Positions 51,901-63,099 of a stretch of DNA of 64,000 bases are shown here, one piece after another. Below the pieces are notes generated by a model. It ran no database searches and was not told where the DNA came from. It saw only the letters and a program-made list of their open reading frames with translations. A program made the position numbers and the translations under genes. This DNA comes from Aphelocoma coerulescens (taxonomy: Eukaryota; Chordata; Aves; Passeriformes; Corvidae). The stretch covers positions 54,403,109-54,467,108 of the forward strand of contig NW_027184085.1 in assembly GCF_041296385.1 (NCBI RefSeq). The letters run 5' to 3'. Every line of letters starts with the position of its first letter. The stretch's first letter is position 1.

Positions 51901-54900
51901 GGAATACCAGGAATAGTCATGTGTCCAGGTGCTGCTGACGTGGTGACCGTGAGAGGACCAAGTGCTCCAGGAACAGGCGGAATGGAAGGACCTGGAAGGA
52001 TATAAATAGCATCACTTGACATCTCAAAGTGGAAAATGTAGAATATAAAAGCAGGTTGTATTTGGCAAAAAAATCAGTATTCGATTTACAAATGCTTTTA
52101 AAGAATTTAGTTATTACTAGTATCTGACCAATAAAGCAGGAAGCACCTCCCTTTCAGAGAAAAAGAAATATTCAGCTACACAGACCCAAACAAAAGGGGA
52201 CATAAATTGCAGCCCAAGATAAAAGAAAAATAATTCAGCATAAAAGTTTATCCTGTGCTAGAAAGGAAAAGATCTCAGTCTAAAAGACTATCTATTTCTC
52301 ACTTGATAGCCAGTAAAGAGGAGACTTCCCTTTATTTGCTTTGAATGACACGGCAGTTTTATGATTCTTAGAAAAACAAATGCTTTATTTCTTCTCTTGC
52401 AGGTAATCTTCATCATGGAATTTAAGTTTTTTGCTTATTGAAAGATACACTACATCAGTATACGGTTTTTATTACAAAAACTCATTTACTGAGTATACAT
52501 ATGAGATAGAGAATTACAAATACTCAAATTAATACTGTGTTCTGATAGCTATATTAAAAAAAAGACTCTGAACAGATGCATTCAGATGGGTCACTAGCCA
52601 TAACTACAAATATCACATTTTTAGAAAACAAACTTACCTGCACCTTGAGGAAAGCCCAAGGCTGGGGCAAACCCAGGAGGCCCTGTATATGGTGGAAAGA
52701 TGGTATTTTGGGTGGCTAGAGAGAACAGATACATCTAATTAAAGCGGATTTTGAAAGTTTTGGAAAACAGAAGAGATTTCAGCAATCAGAATCAGCTACC
52801 AGCGTTGCTATATTGACTTTATCTGTGATTCCAGATGTTTATAAAATGTTTGGGTTAAAACTCTCATTGAAATACAAGACTATGTTTTACAAAGACAATT
52901 TTCAGCTACTTTTGAAGGCAAATATTCTGGTCAGCCTCAACATTATTCTCTAAAATGAAGTCAGGGCAAAATATATTAGACAAGTTTGAATAGGAAAGCA
53001 CAGCACAGATTAGTATCCATTAAAGTTAATATGACTGTGTTCAGTGGTTTTTATTCACACAATGGACATGTATTCTAGAAATTTTCTGCAAGTAAATATA
53101 GTCAAAAATGTTTTGCAGTGATGAGATACAACTCCTGAATATTTCTAAGATCAGTATAAGCTAAACAATACAAATATCTACAACTAATCTGAGATTCTGA
53201 ATTTTACTAGCTGCTGAAATGCATGAAGTATACATACCCTGCATTTTAAGGAGATGTACTTTCCCAGTTTGTGTAACTTTATAAATAACCAGTGTTTTTT
53301 ATAGTTCCCCTGGAAATCACAAGCATTAACCAGATTTGGAATAGCAACATATGGAGAGTCCCAGTGTCAAAGATAGCTCAGTGATTTCCACATTAGTATG
53401 TGGAGTTAAGTGCTACCAGAATAACACACAAAGCTGTGTTCTAAGAGGCAGTTAGATACAAGTTTGAGCTGTGGATTTGTTCATATGTAAACACACACCA
53501 GATTTTATTTTTTTTTAAATGGGGCATGTAATACCAGAAAACACATTCTACAAGCTTGGTAATATGTCTGTTTTACTACCCAAACCTCCGCACCACTGAC
53601 TAAAATGGAGCAACTAGCAAATGGTTATTGATAGGGATGATACAATACCATAAGAAGTATCTGTTATGGATTACAAAAACAAATGGAACAGACACCACAG
53701 ATCAAGTATTCATGAATAGTGCATCACATTACACCCTCTCTTATCTGTGGCAACAAAGTGTCTTTCATACAAAAAACTGAATACATTTATCACACCACAG
53801 CAAGTAAATATGTTCTTGAAATACACACACTGGTGCATTATACTGACAAGTTCTGGCAATATAGTTATTAATCACTTATTCACAATCCAAGAAAGGTAAT
53901 GGAAACACTAAAGAAGAAATAGATCAAGAGCTTTTATTCTGCCAAATAAGACCTGCATGTTGCACCCTGATACCAAAATCAGGAATGTAAAAATTGTCAA
54001 ACTGAGCTGATGAAGAAAGATCTGGAACTCCCTGTTGCCTTTTTTTATTTCTTTTAAAAATTCATTTGCTTCATGGCTATCAGCCTACCTTTCTAAGCAA
54101 GCTAATTCACGTATTTCTGGTTACGCTCACTGGATGCAAGAACTCTTTAAATATAAAATAGGCACAAAATCTGCTTGTTTATAGTGCGGTATCTTTTCCA
54201 CAAAAAGTAAAAGAAAATTAAAGAAAAAAGAGAGGAAAAACAAGTTTCAAGAGAAGTTCAGTTTTGCTATTAAGATAACTTCTAGTCTACAGGAAAAAAA
54301 AAGATGTATTATTCTGAGAGTTACCAGTTTTATCTTATCATTCTACATCAAAACTACATCCACTAGTAATAACAGGTAGTGGAAGTACTCACATGACTTA
54401 GAACATCTTTTCCTAATGTTCTGTAACTAAGCCTCTCAGAGCATGCCAATGACAGTATGTGCATGTTGTCACCACTGACAGAAAGGCTATGAGCCTATTT
54501 CTCCCTGTCTACAGCTATTTTTTACTAGTTTTTTAAAATATTTGTGCAGCTGCTTCACTGTGAATGCACACAGACAAATTTTGGTACAGACATCAGACTA
54601 TTCCAGCACTTCTTACTCTTACAGTAAACGAAAACAAGGCTCCTAGCAATGAGAAGCTTGGAAGAGTGAGGGGGAAAATATGGAGAAGTGTACAAGTGTT
54701 ATTCTCCAAAAACATAGTTACTTCTGCCCTACAAGCAAGTGCAGAAATAAACTACTCTAATTGTACTTTTCCCTTCCACTGACATTTCAAAAAGTCCAAG
54801 TCTAATTAATTTGAATGTATTAGACCTGTAACAGCACATTTCTATAATCCTGTAAGGCAAATTCCACCCTCCTTCTCTGCCCCAGACTATAATGAGAGTT

Positions 54901-57900
54901 GTTCATTACATAAAGATCCAAGGCCTGCCTTTAAGGGGAGCAGTAAAGACAAAAATCAAGAAAGTAGTGAGTGCAACTCACTTTCTTATTCTAATCTAAA
55001 CTAACTAACTCAAGTATACAAAAAATTAATCCAAACCCATTATTTGCCCTAGCTGCCACAGAAAAGTAAAGGAAAATAGGAAATTATTCTCCCACCCTTT
55101 TTAGTGTGCTAATCCATTGGACAGCACTTAGATACCTATTAAACAGCTAAGACAGTTCTCAGCTGTGTATTATTGCTAATCATTGTCATTAGAGAGAGAA
55201 AAGAATAGCTAAAATCGCTCAAATTGTGTTGTGAGCACTACTCCAGTGTCACTTCAAGCAGACACTGTCTCCCCTATGCCAAAGTGGCTTCTAAAATTTA
55301 AGAAAATCTCTTAAATGTTATCTTTTAGAAGATTACTACAGACATATATAAATAAGTACAGAATTTTGAATTTTCTTACAGTTTTGTTTCTTGCAGCATG
55401 CAACTACCCTAATATATCAACAAATAGTAGTTAATACCCTTAAAACACTTCTTTTCAAGCAGCTTTAGGCAGCCAGTGTCAACTTGTGATGACTTCCATT
55501 CTGATATGCAGTATTCACTACATTACCTGTACCAATGATAGCATTTTACAGCATTTTAGTAGTATTTTGCAGCTTTTTTACAACACTTTAAATTCGCCCA
55601 TGAGTATTCCTCATGCTATTGTTTCAGATATTCATTTATCATGACTTGGACTTCATGCTTTCCATATAAATTTTACTGGACCTAACAAATAAAAAGGTAT
55701 GGAAAATGTACCCTTCTATGAACCTGATATGTAGCCAGAGCATACATGTCACATAAAAATTCTGATCTCAGTGTCTATTAAGCACTAGAGGTAAAGGTTT
55801 CTTACCAAAGGGAGTAGATAAGGATGTCTCCATGGTTCGCTGGCCATCACCAAAAGGAAGGTCAATGCGAGTGAAATCCCTGCTCTTGTCATTGTTGTAC
55901 TTCACCGTTAGGTTAGTTAACTTGGAGAAATCAATATGCAGAGTGCAGCACCCAGTGTAGATACTATGGCCATCCAGAGACTGAAGAAAAATAATTATAT
56001 TTTCAGAGATAAAACACACTGTGGCAGCCACCACTATAAGTCCGTATTTTTTATTGCAGCCTTTCAGTACTTGAAGGTGGCTATAAGAAAGATGAGATCT
56101 TTAAGAAGGGCAAGTTGGGATAGGACAAGGGCCAATGGTTTTAAACTGGGAGGGTCGATTTGGATTAGCTATATGGAAGAAGTTTTTTACAATGAGCATA
56201 GTGAAACACTGGCACAGGTTGCCCTGAGAGGTGGTCAGTGCCCATTGGACAGGGCTCTGAGCAACCTGATCTAGTTGAAGGTGACCCTGCTCACTCCAGG
56301 GGATTGGACTAGACAACTTTTAAAGGTTCCTTCCAACCCAAACCATTCCACTATTATGCAGTTTTCACCTTGCAACTGTATCCAGACAGTAACTCACCTT
56401 CTGGTTTTAAAGTCCTCTTTCTAAAGATCAAGTAGAAAATTATGCTGCCACTATTCTTACCTAAACATCGTGTGTAGTTCTAGTGTAGTCTTCTAGTTAG
56501 TATTATATCACCTTGAGCCAACTGGACAAAACATAGCTTTAAGCATGACTTGGCTTCCTATGTTTCTAATCTTACTTCTCTCCCACTCAACACACAATAT
56601 CAGATGGAATAGGAATACTAATTTGGAAATTTTAACTGCATGAATTGACCTGTACATGAGGGACTCTCATGAAGGATCTGATGCACAAAGCCTGTGAGGA
56701 GTGCTGGAGGGGAGCTGGGGGTGTCTGCCCTGAAGAAAGGAGGCACAGGGGAAACCTTAATGCACTCTACAGCTGCCTGAAAGGAACCTGTAGTGAAGTA
56801 GGCATCAGTCTCTTCTCCCATGTAACAAGTGACAGGACAAGAGGAAATGGTCTCAACTTCTGCAACGGGAGTTTAGACTGGATACTAGAAAAAATTTCAT
56901 CATCAAACAGGTTAGCAGGCTTTAGCACAGGCAAGTGTCACCATCCCTGGAAGTATTTAAAAGATGTGCAGATGTTGTTTCAGGACATGGTTTAGGAGTG
57001 AACTTGGCATCATTTGGTTTATCACTGGACCCAATGACCTTAAGGTTCTTTTCCAATTTAAGTCCTCAGACTTGGGCATGGCTTCAAGTGAAACAACAGA
57101 GTAGATGGATTCCGTGTCCCAGAACACCCAGAAGAAGTGGTGCATAGTTGTCGCGGGTGACGCACTGAAGCGGCGAACAGAGGCACCCATCGGCTGACCC
57201 GACCACTGGTCTTAAAAGGTCTCTAGTCTGCCTCCCGGGGACTTGAATCACAGGTGTCATGAAAAGATAGCTAAGGTTTTTCTACACATCTGACTATTGA
57301 TTGCCTCCTGCTCCCTTTATATGAGAACTAAAGATGACTTGGATGAAGGGGCAGAGGCCTCCTCAGCAAGTTCACGGATGTCATAAAGCTGGGAGGAGTG
57401 GCCGATAGCTGAGAGGGCTGTGAAGCCTTTCAGAAGGACCTCGACAGGCTGGAGAGGTGTGCAGAGAAAAACTGTCTGAAATTCAACAAAGGCAAACTGA
57501 GCACAGACTGAGGCCTGATCGGCTGGAAAGCAGCTCTACAGAGAAGGAGCTGGGGGTCCTGGTGGACCACAAGATGGCAGTGAACCAGCAATCTGTCCTT
57601 GTGGCCAAGAAGGCCATGGCATCCTGGGGGGCATTATGGAGAGCATTCCCAGCACGTCAAGGGAGGTGATCCTGCCCCTCTACTCAGCACTGGTGAGACC
57701 ACATCAAGAGTGCTGTGTTCAGTTCTGGGCTCCTCAGCTCAAAAGAGGCATAAAGCTCTGGCAGCAGGTCCAGTGTAGGCTTAAAAGATGATTAAGGGAC
57801 TGGAGCATCTCTCTCACAAGGAAAAGCTGAGGCAGCTGGGCCTGTTCAGCCTCGAGAAGACTGACAAGGAATATTATCAGTGATTTTTGTTTTGATAGAC

Positions 57901-60900
57901 TCATGCATCTCTTGGTGTATAAGTTACACATTTGTTTGCACTTGATGATAGAGTGCTGTCCTCTTCACTAAAGAGAGATGTCAAAGCTATTCATGTGCAA
58001 TAAGAATGTTAGAATGATGAGAAATCACAAAGTTAACAGTCAAAATATTCCCAATGGTTCCCCTGTCCCTAAGCAGGGAAAAACCCCCCACCAAGGAAAC
58101 AAACTCAAGCTGAATACACTACACTTACCATTTTGGCATAATATGCATTCGTTGCATCAGCAAATTGGAGCAAGGCTTGAAATTGATTGTTCTTATGGAA
58201 CATGACAATCTTCAAGACAAAGCCAAATTTAGAGAAAATCTGTTAAGGAAAAAACATGGGCTTTAAGAAGCAATGAATAATTCAGGCACACTAAAAACTA
58301 GCATTTAATATTTCAAATACATTTTTAAAACTATTTCTGTTGTGAGAGCTGAACAAAAATTGTGTGAACTCAGAATTTTGTTTAAGGTAAAAAAATTATT
58401 AAAGAAGAGGCTAAAAAAAATGGGAAAGAAGGATAAAATTTCCTTGAAGATTCAGCAATGTCTAGTCAATTAAGAGCAGGGAAGGACAGTCCAAACAGGC
58501 ATTTGTCCAAATGTGGATAATGAATCAGAGTGGAGATTTGAAAAATAGACTTTCACAAGTCACAGAATCACAGAACATGTTGAGCTGGAAGGGATCCACG
58601 AAGGTCATCAATCGAGTCTAATTCCCAGCTGTGCACAGGACACCCCAAGAGTCACACCATGTGCTTTGGAGCATGGTCCAAAGGCTTCTGCAACAGTGTC
58701 AGGCTGGTGCTGTGATCACTTCTCTGGAGAGCCTGTTCCAGACCCCAACACCCTCCAGGTGAAAAACCTTTTCCAATCCAACTTAAATATCCCCCAACTC
58801 AGCTTCATGCCATTTCCTCCAGTCCTGCCACTGGTCACAAGACTGAAGAGATCAGTACCTGCTCCTCCCACTTCCCCTCTGAGGAAGTTGCAACTGGAAT
58901 GAGGTCTCCCCTCAGTCTCTTCTTCTGCAGGCTGAACAGACCAAGTTTCCTCAGCCACTCCCCATAAGGCTTCCCCCTCCAGACCTTGTACACTGCTGAC
59001 TCATATTCAATTTGCCATTGAACAGGAAGTGCAGGTCCCCTTCCACTGGTCCTCTCCAGCCTCTTGTTCTCTAGCTTATACTCGTTCCCCTTCCCTGTTC
59101 CAAGCTAGTTTAAAGCTCTGTCAACAAGCCCCATTAGCTCCTACACTAGAACCCTTTTTTCCCTCCGAGAAAGGTCCATCATATCAGGTGTCAGTGGAAC
59201 AGGTGTTGAATAGACCATCCCATGGTCAAAAACCCCAAAATTTATTCAAGTACACCACAGAGCCATCCATTGACCTAATGGATCTATTTCTATCGATATT
59301 ATGCCTTGTTGCTGGAAGTCAGTTGAGATGGGAACTGCAAACTACATTTCAAGGTATCCCCCTTCATGTTGTGTACATTAGGCAAATTCCACAAATCTGC
59401 TGAACAACAATACAACATAAATAGCTGATGTGCTTATTAAGATCCACTGCCTAAATTAGAAAATGAAGAGGAAAGAAGCAAGACAAAGCCCTAGATTTGA
59501 ACCTACCCCTATACTTTATAATCAAATAGTATTTGATTTATTGCAAACATAAACATTGCAGAAGTACTTTTAAAAGTTGAAATTAAATAGATAGACATTC
59601 AAAATGAGTGTGCACTACATGAAGGTGTCTACGCAAAATCAAAGCCACAAAGAGTGAAGACAAAATTAAAGCTAGGATATATCATGCACTTGCATGATAT
59701 ATGTCCAAATTAACAGTCAAAGAGGAAAGGTGAGTTTGAGAAATACTATTAGTTTTCAAGCAGACTGTTAGAATGAATGCAAAGTCAGGAAAGCAGAAAC
59801 CCCTGAGAAATACTAAACTTGCAATGTAAAGAAAGGCCACAGATAAGGATACGCATCTCTTGCCAGCCGCTTAGACCTAGAGTCAACGATACAAGACTAA
59901 TGTCCCAACCCTTTGTATCCAGTTTTTCCGTCTCTCAGAAACAAGATTCTAATGCTGCAGTCATCATTTAGTCATAGAAAACAGAACAGAAACTTTTTCA
60001 CAGTGATTTAAAATTAGTCTTTGAGTTCCTGTTCATAAAGCACTTCCTCTTAAGAAAGGCCTAAATACAGCTTCTCAAGCTTTTCCGTGTTTATCCAGAA
60101 AACTTAACAGACCTTTTTAAGGTAATGAAATTTAATGTACTCCTTCCTGTTTGATTTTAAACCTAAACACACTGTATATATCAATTTTGTTTCTGCAAAG
60201 AAAACACTACATTTTCAGCTTCTTATGATAAATATTTTAAGGTGAATTGTGGTTAAAAAAAGTTAATTTCTTGACAAGAAAGACAGCTTACAAAATACAA
60301 TCTAAGTATGGGATGACAGCTGGCCTACTAGGGATCCATAAGATGCTATCATTGTCAGTGAAAATACTAATTTCCATTAACTTCATCACACAAAGTAAAA
60401 GTTAGATTGTAGCCATTGGGCACAAAGTGATGCTTTAATTAGAGGAGACTGTCCCCTATTAAGAACTCCAAACATGATTCTGTTTCAAATATTGCTAAAT
60501 TTTTTAGACATACTGGAAAAGTAGTTGAGTGAGGGCAATTCAAATACTGAAAATATAGTTGTGCTGCACTGAAATAGACTAAAATAAAATGAAAGTAAAT
60601 TAAAATAAATTTCCTTGTTGCTGTTGCACTGTTAGAACTAGTACAGCTCCCATAACCACAGGAGCTTGTACTCAGGTTATTCTGAATGCAATAATAATCC
60701 TAAGCAGCTGACTTAGTATTTGCACAGGTTCAGTAATGAGTGAACAACACTCAAAGATACAAAAAAAGGTTTAGATCAAATTGCTACATCCAAGTGACAA
60801 CTAATATGTATACTAGTTAACCAATGTCACGATGAGGAGACACAGAGAAACAGAAAATTTTAAGAGATAAGAGGAAAACTAGTGTTGCTAAAAACAACTA

Positions 60901-61847
60901 TTGTTTGAGATCCTAGCAGAGCAGGAAAAAAATCTTCCCAGGCTGCAGGTTCTTACAAAATCATCCCAGTTATTTTAAATTGTATTATTTAAGAAACCCA
61001 TATGGGGGGCAAAAATTACTACTAATTATAAAAGCTTCAAGTATGAAAAACTTTGCAACATTTGTAAAGTATCTACAAATCCTCTGGATGCAAAGATGTG
61101 GTCTCAAAATTATTAAACTCAGAGCTTTCAACAGCATAGCCCAAATACCTAGCAGAAGTTACAGTAATGTCCTTCATAACTATAGCCTACCATTATTCTA
61201 GGGTTTCAGAGGTAGTCAAATGCCATTCTAAAGATGAACAATCAAAAATATTTGTCCAATAAATTTGCATATTACATCACTTGCTCTGAGTTATAAAATT
61301 GAATATAAAACCCTAAATATAATGCAAACCCCAAAGGTTACTCAGCAGAAAGAGTGCTAAAATTTGGATTCACAGTTTCATAACACTCAATATTTCACTA
61401 GCTTATCATGAGAGCAGAAGTGACAGTTGAAGTTTGTTGCTGCTTCCACAGCAAGGAACTAAACGAGACAACATGAAAATCAGAGTACAGAAGCCCTGTT
61501 TACTTGAACTTCATTTATTCAGAACTACTTCAAACCTAGATCCCTAAATTCAGGAAATAATTTTAAAGAGACAGTCCTCATTCAAAAGATTCAGGAACCA
61601 CAGGTACTTAAAAAAATAAATTAATGGATTTACAACAGGAACATTGGAACAGATTGTGACTTTTTTAAGCAATCCTCATTACCTGATACAGTATGTCTAA
61701 AGTGACAGGGTAAAAAACATTTTCAACAATGATTCGAAGAACAGAACCGTGACTTGGAAGGACCCCACCTTCAGCAGCAAGAGCACTTGTAATACCCGGG
61801 TTTCCATGCTGCACAGCATTCACACCTTGCAATGCAGCTTGGGGTCT
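45804..61847 (-). CDS. PTBP3: PTBP3, polypyrimidine tract-binding protein 3 (last 10 coding exons; 5' part outside window)
   Basis: Gene-level entry. Ten minus-strand exons (165, 111, 175, 78, 131, 34, 93, 217, 78 and 133 coding bases) join with matching phases into 404 residues plus TGA. They encode the linker after RRM1, then RRM2, RRM3 and RRM4, ending F-S-K-S-T-I and stop as in PTB proteins. PTBP3 (ROD1) is a nuclear and cytoplasmic RNA-binding splicing regulator that recognises pyrimidine-rich RNA. PTBP3 is preferred to PTBP1/2 because of residues such as [25 protein letters not shown] and [13 protein letters not shown], and because SUSD1 lies next downstream, as I recall for human. No frameshift or stop was seen. 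Some substitutions are unusual (F-K-N-P-C in the RRM3-4 linker; [11 protein letters not shown] in RRM3 RNP1). RRM1 and the alternative starts are beyond the right edge. Confidence 0.95.
46639..46716 (-). CDS. PTBP3: PTBP3 exon: RRM4 helix 1 and strand 2
   Basis: 78 bases, phase 2 to 2, acceptor AATTAG and donor GTAAGT. Encodes [12 protein letters not shown] and G-F-K-F-F and ends inside the Gln codon. Confidence 0.95.
47752..47968 (-). CDS. PTBP3: PTBP3 exon: end of RRM3, linker, start of RRM4
   Basis: 217 bases, phase 1 to 2, acceptor GGTTAG and donor GTGAGT. Encodes [27 protein letters not shown] and [16 protein letters not shown]3 and RRM4 pack back to back in PTB proteins through this segment. 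Confidence 0.97.
48496..48588 (-). CDS. PTBP3: PTBP3 exon: RRM3 core
   Basis: 93 bases, phase 1 to 1, acceptor TCCACAG and donor GTATTG. Encodes [12 protein letters not shown] and [13 protein letters not shown]. The residues before A-L-V-Q-M (K-K-R-G-I) differ from the K-K-E-N I expect. Confidence 0.95.
49214..49247 (-). CDS. PTBP3: PTBP3 exon: conserved 34-nt microexon in RRM3
   Basis: 34 bases, phase 0 to 1, acceptor AAACAG and donor GTAAGA. Encodes [11 protein letters not shown] and one base of the next Gly. Same size and position as the 34-nt exon of PTBP1 whose skipping causes a frameshift and nonsense-mediated decay. Too short to be seen as an open frame; found by joining phases. Confidence 0.95.
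49248..51860. other. PTBP3 intron before the 34-nt exon
   Basis: 2.6-kb AT-rich intron holding the long inverted repeat at 50478-50565 and an A12G9 run near 50267-50287. Minus-strand pyrimidine patches precede the 34-nt exon but no dense PTB-site cluster is obvious. Confidence 0.65.
50478..50565. repeat. Near-perfect 40-bp inverted repeat
   Basis: Arms at 50479-50517 and 50526-50564 are reverse complements at 38 of 39 positions (T-A closing pairs may add one more inside), separated by an 8-base spacer. As RNA, either strand would form a long hairpin. It lies in the PTBP3 intron between the 131-nt and 34-nt exons. Confidence 0.9.
51861..51991 (-). CDS. PTBP3: PTBP3 exon: RRM2-3 linker and start of RRM3
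   Basis: 131 bases, phase 1 to 0, acceptor CCTTCCAG and donor GTAAGT. Encodes a Pro/Gly-rich linker and then [12 protein letters not shown], the RNP2 strand of RRM3. Confidence 0.96.
52638..52715 (-). CDS. PTBP3: PTBP3 exon: 78-nt linker exon, possible cassette
   Basis: 78 bases (26 codons), phase 1 to 1, acceptor CTCTCTAG and donor GTAAGT. Encodes a Pro/Gly/Phe-rich linker ([10 protein letters not shown]). Length and symmetric phase match the regulated cassette exon 9 of PTBP1, so skipping would keep the frame. Alternative use here is inferred. Confidence 0.93.
52716..55805. other. PTBP3 intron
   Basis: 3.1-kb AT-rich intron between the 175-nt and 78-nt exons. No mobile element recognised. 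Confidence 0.65.
55806..55980 (-). CDS. PTBP3: PTBP3 exon: end of RRM2 and linker
   Basis: 175 bases, phase 0 to 1, acceptor TTCTTCAG and donor GTAAGA. Encodes [20 protein letters not shown] and [13 protein letters not shown], highly characteristic of PTB RRM2, then a linker ending T-P-F. Confidence 0.97.
56055..56358 (+). mobile_element. CR1 LINE fragment
   Basis: About 300 bp of CR1 3' region ending with GGTTCCTTCCAACCCAAACC and a decayed octamer repeat. In a PTBP3 intron, antisense. Confidence 0.88.
56650..57068 (+). mobile_element. CR1 LINE fragment
   Basis: RT-derived CR1 sequence ending near TTCCAATTTAAGTCCTCAG. Separate from the next copy by a short unassigned stretch. Confidence 0.75.
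57320..57870 (+). mobile_element. CR1 LINE internal fragment
   Basis: Decayed CR1 RT sequence (GACCTCGACAGGCTGGAGAG; GGTCCTGGTGGACCACAAGA) without a 3' end. In the PTBP3 intron before the 55.8-56.0 kb exon. Confidence 0.82.
58129..58239 (-). CDS. PTBP3: PTBP3 exon: RRM2 core
   Basis: 111 bases, phase 0 to 0, acceptor CTTAACAG and donor GTAAGT. Encodes [11 protein letters not shown] and [13 protein letters not shown], the RRM2 RNP1 region. Confidence 0.96.
58559..59005 (-). mobile_element. CR1 LINE fragment
   Basis: Starts TCACAGAATCACAGAACATG, the reverse of CR1 3' octamers, and runs about 450 bp. In a PTBP3 intron, same strand as the gene. Confidence 0.88.
59006..61682. other. PTBP3 intron, repeat-poor part
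   Basis: AT-rich intron upstream of the RRM2 core exon. Only the small palindrome at 59677-59702 stands out. Confidence 0.6.
59677..59702. repeat. Short palindrome
   Basis: Perfect 12-bp arms (ATATATCATGCA and its reverse complement) with a 2-base spacer. In a PTBP3 intron; no function assigned. Confidence 0.75.
61683..61847 (-). CDS. PTBP3: PTBP3 exon: RRM1-2 linker and start of RRM2
   Basis: 165 bases, phase 0 to 0, acceptor AATTTCAG and donor GTAATG. Encodes R-P-Q-A-A-L-Q, a variable linker, then [14 protein letters not shown], the first strand (RNP2) of RRM2. Confidence 0.95.
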
Positions 61848-63099
61848 CTGAAATTAGGTCATAGCAGAGAGCACAATTAATTTACATACAAATCTTCATA
61901 CTGAAACAAAGTTCTCCTAAATGAAAAGCACATAAAACATAACTTCAAAACACGAGTTTTCCTTCTTATTATTGATTCAAATCACAACTCCTACTTTCCA
62001 TGCCCCTCCCTTAACTAGTCAGTGTAATTCACAGACTTACAACTGGGTTTTTTCTAGTTAAACTGCTGCTACTTTGTAATGTCATACAGACATGATCTTG
62101 CTTTGATTCTGTAAACTATTATCATTCTAGACATTTTTCCAACAATATTGTTGATGACAATATTGTAACAGACTAACCAGTCAGCATACCAGAAACTATT
62201 TGCTCTGCTTTACTAGGAGTTCATTCTCTTCAGGAACTAAAATTTGGTGGGGATAAGCTTAAAAATGCACACCCTACTCCTCTGTCAGAGCCAAGCCATC
62301 AACCCCAAAAAACAGGTTTAAATCTCACTCCTCAAACTCAATTTCTGTGATTACATGAGTCTCTACACTTGTTTTTCATGGGCTTTCCCAAAAAAGGTCT
62401 TCATACCTCCTGTGAGTAGCAGCACTACACAGAGATGTTCCTTCCCAAATGCAGTATTGTGACCTGGAGCCATGTCTCAGCTACAGTATTTCTTTGGAAG
62501 GCAGACTAAACAGGGCACATAGCACATGTTACCTAGTTTCAGAAAAATATAACCCTGCAAAATAATCTGTACTTCAGGCCTCAGCCTAGGCACTAGAACA
62601 GTAACAGTATTCAACTGCTCTACTAGGGTCTCTTTAAAATTTAGATAAAACTCAACTGTAAGTGCCAAACAGCTTATTTTTAAAAGGAGACAATGCTGTT
62701 ATAGAAGAAAGCAAGTGCTACATACCAAGTTGAAAATACTTGGAAAGAGACCCAAGGAGCCTTATTTGCAAATATACATATGTGTTTCCTGAGGCTGTTT
62801 TGCAAACCACATCCTTAAAACAAAAATCTTGTTATTTATTTGGTTTTGCAGATAACAAACCAATCCAGTACTCTTACATGAGGAAAGAGCCAAATAATAT
62901 TTACCAGACTGACAGCTTGCAAGACTTCAGTGACTTTTGTGTCAGCACAAATGAATAATTTATGCTCAAATCACTACTATCAACATTATTAGAGAGAGAA
63001 AAAAATCATGATAAACACACCACAGTATATAATTTATGTATCTAAATGGGAGGTCAATTGAAATTCATCCAGGAATCCAAAAATCCAGTATAAACCCCT
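61848..63099. other. PTBP3 intron leading to RRM1 exons (outside window)
   Basis: No exon matching the end of RRM1 was found here; the rest of the intron to the window edge is CR1. Confidence 0.6.
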
